Source of the DNA: Arthrobacter pascens | GTDB lineage: Bacteria; Actinomycetota; Actinomycetes; Actinomycetales; Micrococcaceae | Direction: 5' to 3' | Assembly (NCBI RefSeq): GCF_017052465.1 | Contig: NZ_JAFHKT010000150.1 | Location: 62,001-126,000 of the forward strand | Length of the DNA stretch: 64,000 bases | Shown: positions 61,949 to 64,000 of the stretch, in pieces | Layout: the number at the start of each line of letters is the position of its first letter | Numbering within the stretch: position 1 is the first letter of the stretch | Notes under the pieces: model-generated | The model's input: only the letters and a program-made list of their open reading frames with translations | Told to the model about the DNA's origin: nothing | The model's database searches: none | Program-made: the position numbers and the translations under genes

Positions 61949-63145
61949 CTACACCGGCTGGCTGTTCGCCGGCGGCAGGTCGGGGTTCATCGGTTCCAGG
62001 TTGGGATCCTCGGCCGTCCACACCTGGATCACGGCCCAGACCACGGCCGCGATCGGAACTGACAGGACAGCGCCGATGATGCCGGCGAGGATGGTGCCGG
62101 CAGTGAGCGCCATGAGGATGACGAGGGCGTGGAGCTGGAGGGATTTGCCCATGACGACCGGCTGCAGCAGGTCGCCCTCCAGCTGGTTCACGGCGATGAC
62201 CACGGCAACGACGATCAGGGCGACCACCGGCCCGTTGGCGACGAGCGCCACGAGCGCTGCCAGGATGCCGGCCACGGTCGCCCCGACCAGCGGGATGAAG
62301 GCGCCCATGAAGATGATGATGGCCAGCGGAATGGCCAGCGGGACCTGCAGGATCAGCAGTGCCGCGCCGATTGCCACCGTATCCACCAGTGCCACGATGG
62401 CCGTTCCGCGGACATAGCCGCCGAGTACTTCCAGCGTGCGGCGTCCTGCCCGGCGGAGTTTCGCCTCCCGCTGGCCGCTGAAGGGTCGGAGGAAAAAGTT
62501 CCAGATCTTCGCGCCGTCCTTCAGGAAGAAGAAGAGGATCACCGCCATGAGGGTGGCGCCGGCAATGAATTCGGTGACCACGGACAGGCCGGAAATCGCG
62601 CCGGACCGGACCTGGCTGCTGGTGGCGAACTGGATGATGCCTTCCCTGGCCTGGTTCAGCTGCTCACGGTCCAGCGGGAACGGCCCGGTGAGGAGGAACT
62701 TTTCAAGTTCGTCGAGGCCGGACGCGGCCTGCTGCACCAGCTCGTTCCACTGGCTGCGGACCGACATGACAATCACCGTGGTGACGCCGGCCAGCAGCAC
62801 CAGCAGTGCCACGAACGCTATGCCCGTGGCCACGGCGCCGGGCAGACCCCTGCGGCGGAGCATGTTCACGAACGGGCCGATGGCGGCCGCCAGGATCAGG
62901 GCAATCATGGTCGGGATGACCAGCAGCCTGATCTGCAGCAGGGCGTACACCGACACGCTGGCGACGGTGAGGATCAGCAGTATCTGGGCGGACCGGGTGC
63001 CCACCCGGCCCAGGCTGTCGGTCCAGAGTTCGCGCGACGGTTTCGTTTCTGCTGGGGCTGTGTTGGCCGGCCGGGCTGCGTCCTTGCCGGCGTGATCGTG
63101 GTCTCGAGGCAATTCTTGCTCGGACAGTCGTACTGCGCGGGCCAT
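61949..63145 (-). CDS. AI-2E/PerM-family transporter
   Basis: A 398-residue membrane protein with about seven or eight helices and the central family region (LLQIRLLVIPTMIALILAAA; ATLMAVILFFFLKDGAKIW; IIIFMGAFIPLVGATVAGIL; VVIAVNQLEGDLLQPVVMGK). Family members export autoinducer-2, act as Na+/H+ antiporters or have unknown substrates, so function is open. AGGAG lies five bases before the ATG at 63145. Confidence 0.9.
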   Translation of the reverse strand: MARAVRLSEQELPRDHDHAGKDAARPANTAPAETKPSRELWTDSLGRVGTRSAQILLILTVASVSVYALLQIRLLVIPTMIALILAAAIGPFVNMLRRRGLPGAVATGIAFVALLVLLAGVTTVIVMSVRSQWNELVQQAASGLDELEKFLLTGPFPLDREQLNQAREGIIQFATSSQVRSGAISGLSVVTEFIAGATLMAVILFFFLKDGAKIWNFFLRPFSGQREAKLRRAGRRTLEVLGGYVRGTAIVALVDTVAIGAALLILQVPLAIPLAIIIFMGAFIPLVGATVAGILAALVALVANGPVVALIVVAVVIAVNQLEGDLLQPVVMGKSLQLHALVILMALTAGTILAGIIGAVLSVPIAAVVWAVIQVWTAEDPNLEPMNPDLPPANSQPV

Positions 63146-63259
63146 GGGAACTCCTAGTAATCAGCGGGCAGTGGACAGCGTCTAGCTCCCCAATCAGATA
63201 GTAAGCCTACTGATGTAAAGGATGGCGGGGAAACCCGCGCCCGGCAGACCCCTGGAGCG

Positions 63260-63835
63260 TCAGAACTCAGCGTTGACGAAGCCGATCACGATGGCCGCCC
63301 ACCAGCACAACTGCGAGATGCCCAAACACAGCAGCATGTGGATGCGCTGGCCTATGGGCAGGGCCGCGAAGGTCGTCGTGGGCGGCATGACCACGAGGCG
63401 TCGCATCAGTGGAATCAGCATGATGCCGTTCAGCATCAGCACCAGCACGGCCGCCAGTTTCACGACGGTCAAAGGGTTGCTGAGGTCCGGACTCAGGAAG
63501 GCGCCCGTGAACAGCAGGACCGCCGTGCCCGACCAGATCAAGGGGCCGGCGGCGCCGTCCAGGCGGATCGTTTCGGCAAGTTCACGCCTGCCGATCAGCC
63601 ACAGAAAACCATGCCAGTCCACCAGCAGGATGGCGCCGAACGCCAGCACCATCGCCAGGATGTGGACGGACAGGCTCAGGACGCGGGGCGGTCCCTCGAC
63701 TGTGACGGACAGCCCCAGGACGACGGCGAGCACCCAGGCCGCCGCGGCGGCGGCGCAGAGGATCCCGACCAGCCGGCGGGATGATTTGTGGGCTTTCCGG
63801 GGGAACCTGCGGCCCGCGGCTGCACTGTACGTCAT
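63260..63835 (-). CDS. Membrane protein of unknown function
   Basis: A 191-residue protein with about five helices (VGILCAAAAAAWVLAVVLGL; ILAMVLAFGAILLVDWHGFL; GPLIWSGTAVLLFTGAFL; VVKLAAVLVLMLNGIMLIPL; MLLCLGISQLCWWAAIVIGF). Histidines in the second and fifth segments could bind a cofactor, but no family is recognised. GGAGG lies six bases upstream of the ATG at 63835. Confidence 0.75.
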   Translation of the reverse strand: MTYSAAAGRRFPRKAHKSSRRLVGILCAAAAAAWVLAVVLGLSVTVEGPPRVLSLSVHILAMVLAFGAILLVDWHGFLWLIGRRELAETIRLDGAAGPLIWSGTAVLLFTGAFLSPDLSNPLTVVKLAAVLVLMLNGIMLIPLMRRLVVMPPTTTFAALPIGQRIHMLLCLGISQLCWWAAIVIGFVNAEF

Positions 63836-64000
63836 GGCCTACCTCCAACTGCCTGAAAGGACCGTTGCCTATGGGTGGCGGATGCTGCCGCGAGGTAAAC
63901 CGCTAAGTTGAGGATCGAACCGGGACCTTGGGAAAACCTTGGAAAAAACCTGTGAAACGGGCTTTCACCCCCACAAATGGTCCCCCTATGTGGGGGATGA
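63836..64000. promoter_or_regulatory. Right-edge intergenic region with inverted repeats
   Basis: No gene is visible. CCTTGGGAAAACCTTGG (63926-63942) resembles a string at 23385-23400. CCCCCACA and TGTGGGGG (about 63968-63996) form 8-bp arms. These may be control sites for a gene beyond the window. Confidence 0.4.

Overview
The window is high-GC actinobacterial chromosome, most likely from the Arthrobacter/Pseudarthrobacter group (Micrococcaceae). The grounds are the GC-rich third codon positions, frequent GTG/TTG starts, many genes that appear to be leaderless (a TANNNT hexamer ending 6 nt before the start codon), a scattered menaquinone gene set, a DtxR/IdeR-type iron box, and translated REP palindromes of the VVEPVET type. 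No rRNA, tRNA, CRISPR array, prophage or insertion sequence was seen. The species call is inference. Layout: 1-9183 (all minus) is a potassium block: kdpD2-kdpE, an APC-superfamily permease, a TrkH/KtrB channel, and a second kdpD cut by the left edge. No kdpFABC is visible. 9241-9400 is a 32-bp tandem array. 9460-16040 (plus) holds an MFS transporter followed by a Dpp/Nik-type ABC importer (lipoprotein, two permeases, fused double ATPase) whose promoter is overlapped by a strong iron box. 16055-18228 is a PLP aminotransferase plus a methyltransferase. 18357-20649 carries small membrane and secreted proteins. 20773-23120 is an OmpR-type two-component system. 23629-26605 encodes an unusual SARP-receiver-LuxR hybrid regulator overlapping a NarL-class histidine kinase. 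27479-41481 contains the menaquinone genes menC, menD, menF, menG, a menJ-like reductase and a polyprenyl diphosphate synthase. Between them lie a Tat-exported PhoX phosphatase, a second 32-bp array arranged as an inverted pair, a DUF559/AbiEi-like protein, and a polar amino-acid ABC importer. 41482-43192 is a small accessory pocket with a second DUF559-type protein and an orphan SUKH-like protein, bounded by copies of one palindromic element. 43939-58436 is an assimilatory sulfur region: CbiX-type chelatase, sulfite reductase, APS reductase (CysH with Fe-S cysteines), CysD, CysN, then RtcB with a class-III aminotransferase, a sulfonate/taurine-type ABC importer, a CysG-like siroheme synthase and a ferredoxin-NADP reductase. 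Together these convert sulfate to APS, sulfite and sulfide, make the siroheme cofactor and supply electrons. CysC is absent and CysH has the APS-reductase cysteines, which agrees with direct APS reduction. 58518-63835 holds membrane and unknown proteins, including an in-frame catalase-like/SRPBCC fusion and an AI-2E/PerM family protein. The intergenic DNA is unusual. Several convergent or intergenic gaps carry long, nearly perfect inverted repeats (34009-34066, 42669-42763, 49728-49793, 58447-58511), and two gaps carry 32-bp arrays. These, the iron-box importer with its MFS neighbour, and the SARP-REC-LuxR/kinase pair are the parts most worth a second look.
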